Positions 17,429 through 25,448 of a DNA stretch of 64,000 nt are shown piece after piece. The DNA lies in assembly GCF_020687205.1 (NCBI RefSeq), contig NZ_JAJEQE010000004.1, positions 1 to 64,000 on the forward strand. The letters are read 5' to 3'. A model generated the notes under the pieces. That model did not search any database and had not been told where the DNA came from. It saw only the letters and a program-made list of their open reading frames with translations. Position numbers and translations under genes: made by a program. The first letter of the stretch is position 1; each line of letters opens with the position of its first letter. Source of the DNA: Hominisplanchenecus faecis (lineage in GTDB: Bacteria; Bacillota; Clostridia; Lachnospirales; Lachnospiraceae).

Positions 17429-17497
17429 ATGTCGGGATCAAAAGTCAGAAACATCAATGTGCTTGCACAGGAGCGGTTTATGGCTTTAGGATCCGTA
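17429..17497 (+). repeat. Dispersed intergenic element, copy B
   Basis: This aligns over about 65 bases with the reverse complement of 3-76, including the identical core ATGTGCTTGCACAGGAG. The outer TCAAAAG can pair with CTTTTGA near 17503-17509. It lies between the rqcH promoter and start codon, so it is probably transcribed. Confidence 0.6.
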
Positions 17498-17548
17498 CGG
17501 CATCTTTTGACTCAAACGTCTTAATATTCAGAAAGTGAGGAAATTGAT

Positions 17549-19291
17549 ATGGCACTTGACGGAACCGTCATCTCCTGCATGGCATGGGAACTGAATCATG
17601 CTCTTGCAGGCGGAAAAATCAACAAAATCGCACAGCCGGAAAAAGATGAGCTGATGCTTACTATAAAAAATAACCGTAAACAATACCGTCTTCTTGTTTC
17701 TGCCAGTGCGAGCCTTCCGCTGGTCTATCTGACAGATCAGAACAAGACCGGTCCTATGACTGCCCCGAATTTCTGTATGCTGCTGCGTAAGCATATCGGA
17801 AGCGGACGCATCCTCAGGATCTGGCAGCCTGGCATGGAACGTATCTTAAATATGGAGATTGAGCATTTAAATGAACTGGGTGATATCTGCCGCAAGCTTC
17901 TGATTATCGAGCTGATGGGCAAGCACAGCAATATTATTTTCTGCCAGGAGGACGGCATGATCCTGGACTCCATCAAACATGTCTCCGCACAGGTCAGCTC
18001 CGTGCGTGAAGTCCTTCCGGGGCGGATGTATTTTATCCCGGAAACGCAACATAAGTACGATCCACAGACGATCACAGAAGAAGAATTTTTCAGCAGTGTC
18101 TGCCAGAAGCCGATGCCGCTCTCAAAGGCGATCTATACAACTCTGACCGGTATCAGTCCGCTGATTGCCGAAGAACTCTGCCACCGCAGCAACCTGGAGT
18201 CGGATCAGAGTGCAAATTCTTTTCAGGAGATCGAGCAGATTCACCTTTTCCATACCCTGAAACGGATGATGGAGGATCTTGAAACCCATGCTTTTACGCC
18301 GAATATTGTCTATGACGGAAAAGTTCCGCTGGAATATGCAGCCTTTTTGCTTACCCAGTATAAGGACATGCACACGGAAACTTACGATACGATGTCAGAA
18401 GTCCTGGAAAGGTATTATGCGGAAAAGAATACGATCACACGCATCCGCCAGAAATCTTCCGATCTTCGCCGTATCGTCCAAACGGCACTTGATCGCAGCC
18501 GTAAAAAATACGATCTTCAGAAAAAACAGTTAAAGGACACGGAAAAACGCGATAAATTCCGCATTTACGGAGAACTTTTAAACACGTATGGATATGAAGC
18601 AGTACCTGGAAGCAGGGAACTTTCCGCAGTGAACTATTACACCGGTGAAACGGTAAAAATACCGCTCGATCCGACACTGACTGCACAGGAAAACGCCAAA
18701 AAATATTTCGACCGTTACGGAAAACTGAAACGTACCTACGAGGCACTGGAACATCTGATCAAAGAGACAAAAGAAGAGATCCAGCATCTGGAATCCATTT
18801 CCACAGCTCTTGATATTGCCCTGAATGAAGAAGATCTGGTACAGGTCAAAGAAGAACTGACACAGTACGGCTACATCCGCCGGAAATACACCGGAAAGCG
18901 TGTGAAGATCACATCAAAACCGTTCCACTATCTTTCTTCGGATGGTTATGATATCTATGTCGGAAAAAATAATTATCAGAACGAAGAACTGACCTTTAAA
19001 TTTGCCACCGGAAATGACTGGTGGTTCCATGCAAAAGGTGCCCCGGGATCGCATGTCATTGTGAAAGCAGGTCAGGGGCTGCCGCCGGACCGTACCTTTG
19101 AAGAAGCCGCAAGGCTGGCTGCCTGGTATTCCAGCCACCGCGGTGCAGACAAGGTGGAGGTTGACTATGTTGAGAAAAAACAGGTGAAAAAAGTAAACGG
19201 CGGAAAACCGGGGTTTGTGATCTATCACACCAATTATTCCATGGTGATCGATTCTGATATCAGCGGTATCCGACAGGTAAAAGAAAAATAA
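17549..19291 (+). CDS. rqcH: Ribosome quality control protein RqcH (NFACT family)
   Basis: The 580-residue protein belongs to the NFACT (Rqc2/FbpA) family, which binds split 50S subunits holding stalled nascent chains and recruits tRNA-Ala for C-terminal alanine tailing. The start MALDGTVISCMAWELN is the family N-terminus. A helix-rich coiled-coil middle (about 280-430) and the C-terminal NFACT-R domain (DIYVGKNNYQNEELTFKFA, then DWWFHAKGAPGSHVI) follow. Length is normal. Older annotations call it fibronectin-binding protein. It has its own promoter and a stem-loop terminator shared with the convergent gene. Confidence 0.95.
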   Translation: MALDGTVISCMAWELNHALAGGKINKIAQPEKDELMLTIKNNRKQYRLLVSASASLPLVYLTDQNKTGPMTAPNFCMLLRKHIGSGRILRIWQPGMERILNMEIEHLNELGDICRKLLIIELMGKHSNIIFCQEDGMILDSIKHVSAQVSSVREVLPGRMYFIPETQHKYDPQTITEEEFFSSVCQKPMPLSKAIYTTLTGISPLIAEELCHRSNLESDQSANSFQEIEQIHLFHTLKRMMEDLETHAFTPNIVYDGKVPLEYAAFLLTQYKDMHTETYDTMSEVLERYYAEKNTITRIRQKSSDLRRIVQTALDRSRKKYDLQKKQLKDTEKRDKFRIYGELLNTYGYEAVPGSRELSAVNYYTGETVKIPLDPTLTAQENAKKYFDRYGKLKRTYEALEHLIKETKEEIQHLESISTALDIALNEEDLVQVKEELTQYGYIRRKYTGKRVKITSKPFHYLSSDGYDIYVGKNNYQNEELTFKFATGNDWWFHAKGAPGSHVIVKAGQGLPPDRTFEEAARLAAWYSSHRGADKVEVDYVEKKQVKKVNGGKPGFVIYHTNYSMVIDSDISGIRQVKEK

Positions 19292-19295
19292 CGCA

Positions 19296-19343
19296 AAAAA
19301 AGAAGCACTGCTGCATAACTACTATGCCTCGGTGCTTCTTTTT
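19296..19343. terminator. Bidirectional terminator between convergent genes
   Basis: AAAAAGAAGCAC (19296-19307) pairs with GTGCTTCTTTTT (19332-19343). It serves rqcH on the plus strand; on the minus strand part of it lies inside the coding end of the next gene. Confidence 0.8.
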
Positions 19344-20326
19344 CCAAAAAACAGTAACGGAATACTGATCAGAAACGGCAGATAATACGTTGCCATGCGA
19401 TACAGGATCATTGCTGCACCGCAGACGGACTTTTCTGTCATAGAGCCAAACAGCATCAGAAAGACCAGTTCCGTCGAACCTGTGCCGCCGGAACTTGGGA
19501 TCACTCCGATCAGCAGCTGCATGACGGATGAAAAAGCCAGACATTCCAGAACAGAAAGTGGCAGCCTTTCTCCGGTAACTGCAAAGATGGCAACCGCAGG
19601 AAGTGCATACAGACAGGTCATTTTTACTGCATTTCGAAAAATCAGTCCTATCCACTGCTGTTTATCTTTGATTACCACACTCCCGACTCTGGAAAAATCT
19701 TCCATCTGTGCAATTCCGGCTTTTGCCTTTTCTTTGATTTTTTCTTTTTTGATATGATCGCTGCAGCGAAGCAGCCACGGTGCAAACTTCTGATTGATGC
19801 AGAACATGGTCAGAAAGAGCAGTATAGCAAAGCTGACCCCGAATCCTGTCAGCAGATAATTTTTCTCCAATCCCGAAACCTGAAAAAGAACCGTATGAAA
19901 AAAACAAAGCATCACTGCTGCATAGAGTACAATCGTCAGCTTATGTGATACATACTCCATCGTCAGGATTCCAAATGATTTCCCTGGTTTGATCTGGCTT
20001 TCCTGATACAGATCATAGATCTGGGCCGGTTTCGTCCCCGCCGCAAAGGTCGTAACATTAAAAAACACCACCATATATGCCAGGCGGATGGCCTGCCAAA
20101 AGGTACATTTTTCAAGGTTTTTCACAATCATATAATGAAGTACCCAGCCATCCAGCAGTACATAAAGATTGCCGAAGATCACAAGGATCAACAGAGCTTT
20201 TTTGTCTGCCTGGAAAAGCTGGGTTTTGATTTCACCTAAGGAATCATGAAAAATCAGGTATAAAACCAGTATCAGAAACAACGTTGCCAGAATGGCTGTT
20301 ATAAAATGTTTCTTTTTATTTTTCAT
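19322..20326 (-). CDS. Flippase-like / LPG synthase TM domain membrane protein (UPF0104)
   Basis: The 334-residue polytopic protein has about eight transmembrane helices and matches the lysylphosphatidylglycerol synthase membrane domain family. The hallmark loop is IPSSGGTGSTELVF near residue 275. It lacks the soluble MprF aminoacyl-transferase domain, so it cannot make lysyl-PG by itself; stand-alone members are thought to move lipids or lipid-linked sugars. The ATG at 20326 is preferred over a TTG two codons upstream, though neither has a strong ribosome site. It lies 39 bases after leuS on the same strand and may be cotranscribed. Confidence 0.82.
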   Translation of the reverse strand: MKNKKKHFITAILATLFLILVLYLIFHDSLGEIKTQLFQADKKALLILVIFGNLYVLLDGWVLHYMIVKNLEKCTFWQAIRLAYMVVFFNVTTFAAGTKPAQIYDLYQESQIKPGKSFGILTMEYVSHKLTIVLYAAVMLCFFHTVLFQVSGLEKNYLLTGFGVSFAILLFLTMFCINQKFAPWLLRCSDHIKKEKIKEKAKAGIAQMEDFSRVGSVVIKDKQQWIGLIFRNAVKMTCLYALPAVAIFAVTGERLPLSVLECLAFSSVMQLLIGVIPSSGGTGSTELVFLMLFGSMTEKSVCGAAMILYRMATYYLPFLISIPLLFFGKRSTEA

Positions 20327-20365
20327 ATCCAAAATCTATGCTGTAAAAACAGCTGTGCAAATGTT

Positions 20366-22780
20366 TTATTTTGCTACGATGTTTACAATCTTCTTCGGAA
20401 CATAGATCTCTTTGATAATGTTTCCGGAAAGTTTGTCACCGAGAACTTCTTTTGCTTTTGCGATCGCATCTTCTTTGCTGATGTCAACCGGAATGGAGAT
20501 GACTGCTTTTGTCTTTCCATTTACCTGCACCGGAATTTCGACTTCGTCATCTTTCATTGCTTCTTCATCATGAGCCGGCCATTCGTGGTGGAATACAGAA
20601 TCCGTATGACCCAGTTCCTCCCAGAGCTCTTCTCCCATATGCGGTGCAAATGGTGCCAGAAGCAGAACGGCTGCTTCCAGAGTCTCTTTATCCATGCCGC
20701 CTTCTTTCTTGGCGATCGCGATCAGGTTGTTGTTGCACTCCATGAAACCGGAAATAACCGTATTCAGGCTGAAGCCCTCCAGACGGGTTGTGATCATGTG
20801 GATCATCTTATGGCGTGCTTTGATCATTTCTTTGCTTGCTTTGATATTTTTGTCTTTATTGTCCATGACCAGGTTCCAGAAACGGGACAGGAAACGGTAT
20901 ACACCTTCGATACCACGGTCATCCCACTCTGCATCCAGTTCCGGCGGACCTACAAACAGTTCGTACATTCTCAGAGAATCACATCCGTAATCGCGTACCA
21001 GATCATCCGGGGAAATGACGTTTCCTTTGGATTTACTCATTTTGATACCGTTCTTACCGGTGATCATACCCTGGTTGAACAGTTTGTGGAACGGTTCATC
21101 AAAATCGACCACTCCGATATCGTACAGGAATTTGGTATAGAAACGGGAATAAAGAAGATGCAGTACAGCATGTTCTACACCGCCGATGTACATATCTACC
21201 GGAAGGTACTTGTCTGCTTTTTCTTTGGATACCAGTTCTTTATCGTTATGTGAATCTACATAACGCAGGAAATACCAGGAAGAACCTGCCCACTGCGGCA
21301 TGGTATTTGTCTCACGTTTTGCATCAGCACCACATTTCGGACACTTGCAGTTTACCCAGTCTTCGATCGCAGCCAGCGGTGATTCGCCGGTACCGGTCGG
21401 TTCATAGGATTCTACATCCGGAAGACGCAGCGGAAGCTCTTCTTCCGGAACCGGAACATTTCCACATTTCGGGCAGTGTATGATCGGAATCGGCTCGCCC
21501 CAGTAACGCTGACGGGAGAATACCCAGTCACGCAGTTTGTAGTTTACGGTCTTGCGTCCGATACCCATCTTCTCGATGATATGCGGAGCTTCCTTTTTCA
21601 GGACTGCGGATTCCATACCGTTCCAGTCGCCGGAATTGATCATGGTTCCGGAAGCTTCGGTGTAAGCTTCTGTCATGTTTTCAATTGCTTTGCCGTCTTT
21701 TGCGATAACCTGGATAATCGGGATATCAAATTTTTTAGCGAACTCAAAGTCACGGTCATCATGAGCCGGTACACACATGATCGCACCGGTACCGTAATCT
21801 GCCAGTACATAGTCGGACAGCCAGATCGGAACTTTTGCTCCGTTCAGCGGATTAGTCGCATAGCTTCCGGTAAATACACCAGTTTTTTCCTTATCCTGCA
21901 TACGGTCCACGTTGGATTTCATGGATGCTGCATAGATATAAGCATCAACGGCTTCTTTCTGATCCGGTGTTGCAAGACCTGCTGCCAGTTTGTGCTCCGG
22001 AGCCAGTACCATGAAAGTTGCACCGTGAAGGGTATCCGGTCTTGTCGTATAGACTGTGATCTTTTCATCTTTTCCTTCTACCGGAAAATCTACTTCTGCA
22101 CCGTAAGATTTGCCGATCCATTCAGTCTGCATTTTCTTTACTTTTTCCGGCCATTCCAGCTTGTCCAGGTCATTTAACAGACGGTCTGCATACTTTGTGA
22201 TACGCAGCATCCACTGACGTAAGTTTTTCTTGGTGACCGGTGTGCCGCATCGCTCGCAGCAGCCGTTTACCACTTCTTCGTTTGCCAGACCTGTCTTACA
22301 GGAAGGACACCAGTTGATCGGAAACTCCTTTTCGTATGCAAGCCCTTCTTTGAACATTTTTACAAAGATCCACTGTGTCCATTTGTAGAAGTCCGGATCC
22401 GTGGTATTGACTTCACGATCCCAGTCATAAATAGCTGCGATCTCGTTGATCTGACGTTTGATGTTGGAAATGTTCTTTGCGGTGGAGATGGCCGGATGCT
22501 GACCGGTCTTGATTGCATAGTTCTCTGCCGGAAGACCGAATGCATCCCATCCCATCGGATGGATCAGGTAATATCCCTGCATCATTTTGTAGCGGCTCCA
22601 TACATCGGAGATCACATAACCTCTCCAGTGACCTACGTGAAGACCATTTCCTGACGGATACGGAAACATATCCAGACAATAATATTTCGGCTTTTTGCCA
22701 TCATCGACATTTACCGGATTTTCTTCCCATTTCTGACGCCATTTTTTTTCAATGGCTTTATGGTTATAAGGCACTGCCAT
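20366..22780 (-). CDS. leuS: Leucyl-tRNA synthetase
   Basis: The 804-residue class I synthetase charges tRNA-Leu. The HIGH-type motif is in PYPSGNGLHVGHW (about residues 40-52) and KMSKSKGN near 580. The editing domain carries the TTRPDTLHGATFM segment, and zinc-like Cys pairs (CPSCKTGL, CERCGTP and CPKCG) are present. Length is typical. A good AGGAGG ribosome site is present. The leader between promoter and start is only about 50 bases, too short for a T-box riboswitch. Confidence 0.98.
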   Translation of the reverse strand: MAVPYNHKAIEKKWRQKWEENPVNVDDGKKPKYYCLDMFPYPSGNGLHVGHWRGYVISDVWSRYKMMQGYYLIHPMGWDAFGLPAENYAIKTGQHPAISTAKNISNIKRQINEIAAIYDWDREVNTTDPDFYKWTQWIFVKMFKEGLAYEKEFPINWCPSCKTGLANEEVVNGCCERCGTPVTKKNLRQWMLRITKYADRLLNDLDKLEWPEKVKKMQTEWIGKSYGAEVDFPVEGKDEKITVYTTRPDTLHGATFMVLAPEHKLAAGLATPDQKEAVDAYIYAASMKSNVDRMQDKEKTGVFTGSYATNPLNGAKVPIWLSDYVLADYGTGAIMCVPAHDDRDFEFAKKFDIPIIQVIAKDGKAIENMTEAYTEASGTMINSGDWNGMESAVLKKEAPHIIEKMGIGRKTVNYKLRDWVFSRQRYWGEPIPIIHCPKCGNVPVPEEELPLRLPDVESYEPTGTGESPLAAIEDWVNCKCPKCGADAKRETNTMPQWAGSSWYFLRYVDSHNDKELVSKEKADKYLPVDMYIGGVEHAVLHLLYSRFYTKFLYDIGVVDFDEPFHKLFNQGMITGKNGIKMSKSKGNVISPDDLVRDYGCDSLRMYELFVGPPELDAEWDDRGIEGVYRFLSRFWNLVMDNKDKNIKASKEMIKARHKMIHMITTRLEGFSLNTVISGFMECNNNLIAIAKKEGGMDKETLEAAVLLLAPFAPHMGEELWEELGHTDSVFHHEWPAHDEEAMKDDEVEIPVQVNGKTKAVISIPVDISKEDAIAKAKEVLGDKLSGNIIKEIYVPKKIVNIVAK

Positions 22781-22832
22781 TTTCTTTTCCTCCTGAAAGT
22801 TAAATTCTTATAAATAATTAAAACTATCTGTT

Positions 22833-22862
22833 ATTTTACCCCAATATATTCGCTTTTGTCAA
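22833..22862 (-). promoter_or_regulatory. Promoter of leuS
   Basis: Minus-strand TTGACA (22857-22862) and TAAAAT (22833-22838) are 18 bases apart. Confidence 0.8.
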
Positions 22863-22881
22863 TAGATGGCAAAAAAGTGAA

Positions 22882-22910
22882 TTGACGCAAAAATCAGAAT
22901 GAACTATAGT
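22882..22910 (+). promoter_or_regulatory. Promoter of the TIGR01906 membrane protein
   Basis: TTGACG (22882-22887) and TATAGT (22905-22910) are 17 bases apart. It is back to back with the leuS promoter, 20 bases between the -35 boxes. Confidence 0.8.
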
Positions 22911-22981
22911 AATATCAGGGACAAAACGAAGCATTTACTGCCCGGGATTGTTCGAAGTATGATAAAGGAGTTGTTTCTATT

Positions 22982-23650
22982 ATGAATCCACAAATCAGAA
23001 GATCTGTTTTTTCCTGGAAAAATCTGGTCGCTGCTTTTCTCTGTACCCTTGGCATTTTTTCCATGGCGATCGTGTTTACCCTGCATTTTCGCCCTCTTTA
23101 TTATTTTGACATCGATCATCTTGATATTCCTGCCACGAGTGGTTATTCAGAGGAAGTGATCCGCAGAAATTACGATGAGCTGATCGACTATAATTCCATT
23201 TCCGGTCCATCCAGGCTTACGTTTTCAGACTTTATAATGTCAGAAAAAGGTGAGATCCATTTTGAAGAGGTGAAACGTATTTTCCTGAATATCGAATACG
23301 CTTCCTTCGTCCTGGTCCCGCTTACGCTTCTGCTGACCGCATGGCAGATCCGAAAGAAAAACGCTCCCTTCTTTGCCGTTTTATCCGCATTTCCGACGTT
23401 CCTTGTGGTGATCGTCGGCTCGCTTGTCGCTTTGAACTGGGATTTTTGTTTTGTACTGTTCCATAAGATCCTGTTCCGCAACGATTACTGGATCTTTGAC
23501 CCGGCGTGCGATCCGGTCATCACGATCCTGCCGGACGCTTACTTTCTTCACGCCGCCGCTTTGATCCTGCTGTGCGTTCTTGCGGCAAGTCTTTTCTCTT
23601 TGCTGCTCTTCCGTCTGCTTCGCAGAAAGATCAGCAATAGTGCGAAATGA
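22982..23650 (+). CDS. TIGR01906/DUF1461 integral membrane protein
   Basis: The 222-residue protein has four hydrophobic segments (about 15-35, 108-125, 132-152 and 188-215) and an external loop with the family pattern (EEVIRRNYDELIDYN, then FHEVK-like IHFEEVKRIF). The family is widespread in Firmicutes and its function is unknown. AAAGGAG lies about 11 bases upstream of the ATG. Its last 20 bases overlap the end of convergent recJ. Confidence 0.85.
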   Translation: MNPQIRRSVFSWKNLVAAFLCTLGIFSMAIVFTLHFRPLYYFDIDHLDIPATSGYSEEVIRRNYDELIDYNSISGPSRLTFSDFIMSEKGEIHFEEVKRIFLNIEYASFVLVPLTLLLTAWQIRKKNAPFFAVLSAFPTFLVVIVGSLVALNWDFCFVLFHKILFRNDYWIFDPACDPVITILPDAYFLHAAALILLCVLAASLFSLLLFRLLRRKISNSAK

Positions 23651-25364
23651 TCATCTGAAGGCTCTTTCTTCCACGGTATTCATTGACAGATGGATAATAG
23701 ATGAAAGAAAGGGTCACTGCATTTTCCTGCCCCTGGAAACATTTTTCTGTTTCGGATTCTCCGTGTTTCTGCATAATATAAGTCAGAATCTGTTCGATGT
23801 CACCAAAATACAGGGCATCCATGACGGTGCCATGCTGACTTCGCACCTGCATTTTCAGCGTGTTTCTGTTCTTTCCTAAAATCCGCATACTTAAAATATT
23901 TAGATTTTTTTCGGCAAACAAAGGCTTTTCATTTCCTTTTCCAAATGGTTCCAAAGCAGAGAGTTCCTCGATCAGATGTTCGGTGATATAGCCGATCGGC
24001 ATCGGTACATCGATCGTGATCTTCGGGATAAAATCTTCTTCTGTCAGTGTGGTATGCTCATTTAAAAAAGTACGGAATTTTTCCACATTTTCTTTTGGAA
24101 GCGACAGTCCGGCTGCCATCGGATGTCCGCCGTATTTTGTGTAAAGCTCTTTGCATTTTGACATTTCTTCAAACATGGAATAGGCCTCGATCGAACGTCC
24201 GGAGCCTTTGACACCGTCGATGCTGTCCGTTAGAACGAACACCGGTTTGTTGTAGCGTTCCCGGATACGCCCGGCGATGATCCCGGCCAGGCTTTCATGA
24301 CAGTCCGGAAGATAGACAACCAGGACTTTATCCTGGCTTCTGCCCTCTTTTTCAATCCACTCTATGGCTTCTTCTGCCCCTGTCTGTGTCATATCTTTTC
24401 GCTCGTCATTAAGTGTTTTCAGTTCTGCCGCCATCACATCTGCCTTTGCCCTGTCTTTCTGAAGCAGCAGGTTCAGAGAGCGTTTTGCAGTGTCCAGTCT
24501 TCCGCCAGCGTTGATGCACGGTCCCAGTACAAACCCGATATGGTAGGATTTGATCTCTTTTTCTTCCAGTCCGCAGGCACGGATCAGGGATGCCATACCG
24601 ACATTCTGCGTATGGTTCAGCCGCTTTAAACCTTCTTTGACCAGGATCCGATTTTCCCCGATCAGATCCATGACATCCCCGACGGTTGCAAAACCGGCAA
24701 ACTCCAGAAATTCTTCCGTTTCTTCTTTGGGGATACCATAAGCTTCATAAAGACAGCAGATCACTTTATAGGCAACGGCTGCACCGCATAAGTGCTTGAA
24801 CGGATAAGGGCAGTCTGCCTGCCTTGGATTGACTACGGCATCCGCAGGCGGTACTTCTTCCTGTACTTCGTGATGGTCGGTGATCAGAATGGTCATGCCA
24901 AGACTTTTGGCCAGTTTTGTCTGTTCCACAGCTGCAATTCCATTGTCACAGGTCAGAATGGTATCGACTCCTTCTTCATATGCATAGCGGATCAGGTGTT
25001 CGTTGATTCCATAGCCGTCTTTCATACGGTCCGGGATCTCCACATCTGCATTGGCATGACAGCGACGCAGTCCTCTCAGCAGAATATAGGAGGCATTCAC
25101 GCCATCAATATCATAATCGCCGATGATACGGATTTTTTTCTGTTCTTTTATTTTACACATCAGAATCTCTACCAGTTTATCTGCATCTTTCAGCAGATGC
25201 GGATCATAGAAATCTTCTTTTGTTCCGTAAAGATACTGCCGGATTTCCGGTTCACCTACAATATCACGATTTCGGATCAGCCTTGCAGTCACCTGATCGA
25301 TCCCGAATTTTTCTGCTATTGCCTGAAAATCGGCACGCTTTGCAGAGACAACCCATTTTTCCAT
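23631..25364 (-). CDS. recJ: Single-stranded-DNA exonuclease RecJ
   Basis: The 577-residue DHH-family 5'-3' exonuclease acts in recombination and repair. Metal motifs are GDYDIDGVNAS (about residues 80-90), TCDNG and ITDHHE; the DHHA1 domain carries GGHPMAAG. The C-terminal OB-like region is present. A frame reaches 25421, but MEKWVVSAKRAD with AAAGGA upstream gives the ATG at 25364. Only a terminator hairpin separates it from secDF, so it may be read through from there. Convergent overlap of 20 bases with the next gene. Confidence 0.95.
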   Translation of the reverse strand: MEKWVVSAKRADFQAIAEKFGIDQVTARLIRNRDIVGEPEIRQYLYGTKEDFYDPHLLKDADKLVEILMCKIKEQKKIRIIGDYDIDGVNASYILLRGLRRCHANADVEIPDRMKDGYGINEHLIRYAYEEGVDTILTCDNGIAAVEQTKLAKSLGMTILITDHHEVQEEVPPADAVVNPRQADCPYPFKHLCGAAVAYKVICCLYEAYGIPKEETEEFLEFAGFATVGDVMDLIGENRILVKEGLKRLNHTQNVGMASLIRACGLEEKEIKSYHIGFVLGPCINAGGRLDTAKRSLNLLLQKDRAKADVMAAELKTLNDERKDMTQTGAEEAIEWIEKEGRSQDKVLVVYLPDCHESLAGIIAGRIRERYNKPVFVLTDSIDGVKGSGRSIEAYSMFEEMSKCKELYTKYGGHPMAAGLSLPKENVEKFRTFLNEHTTLTEEDFIPKITIDVPMPIGYITEHLIEELSALEPFGKGNEKPLFAEKNLNILSMRILGKNRNTLKMQVRSQHGTVMDALYFGDIEQILTYIMQKHGESETEKCFQGQENAVTLSFIYYPSVNEYRGRKSLQMIISHYC

Positions 25365-25381
25365 AGTAAAAGTCCTTTCTG

Positions 25382-25428
25382 AAAAAAAGATGCCCTTTCG
25401 CCGAACAGAGGGAAAGAGCATCTTTTTT
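25382..25428 (-). terminator. Intrinsic terminator after secDF
   Basis: AAAAAGATGC pairs with GCATCTTTTT, followed on the minus strand by further T. It lies between the secDF stop and the recJ start. Confidence 0.8.
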
Positions 25429-25448
25429 ATTTTGAAGAAGCAGAAAAC

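Noticed and set aside
17462-17494. Tiny reading frame inside the dispersed element (MCLHRSG)
   Set aside because: It follows no ribosome site and copies A and B diverge after seven residues; RNA or DNA structure is more likely.
19322-20326. Lysyl-phosphatidylglycerol synthase MprF
   Set aside because: Only the membrane flippase-like domain is present; the aminoacyl-transferase domain is missing.
20306-21253. 315-codon plus-strand frame antisense to leuS
   Set aside because: leuS carries all synthetase motifs on the minus strand; the antisense product is Cys/Phe/His-rich noise.
22781-22862. T-box riboswitch before leuS
   Set aside because: The distance from promoter to start codon is about 50 bases, too short, and no specifier loop or T-box sequence is seen.
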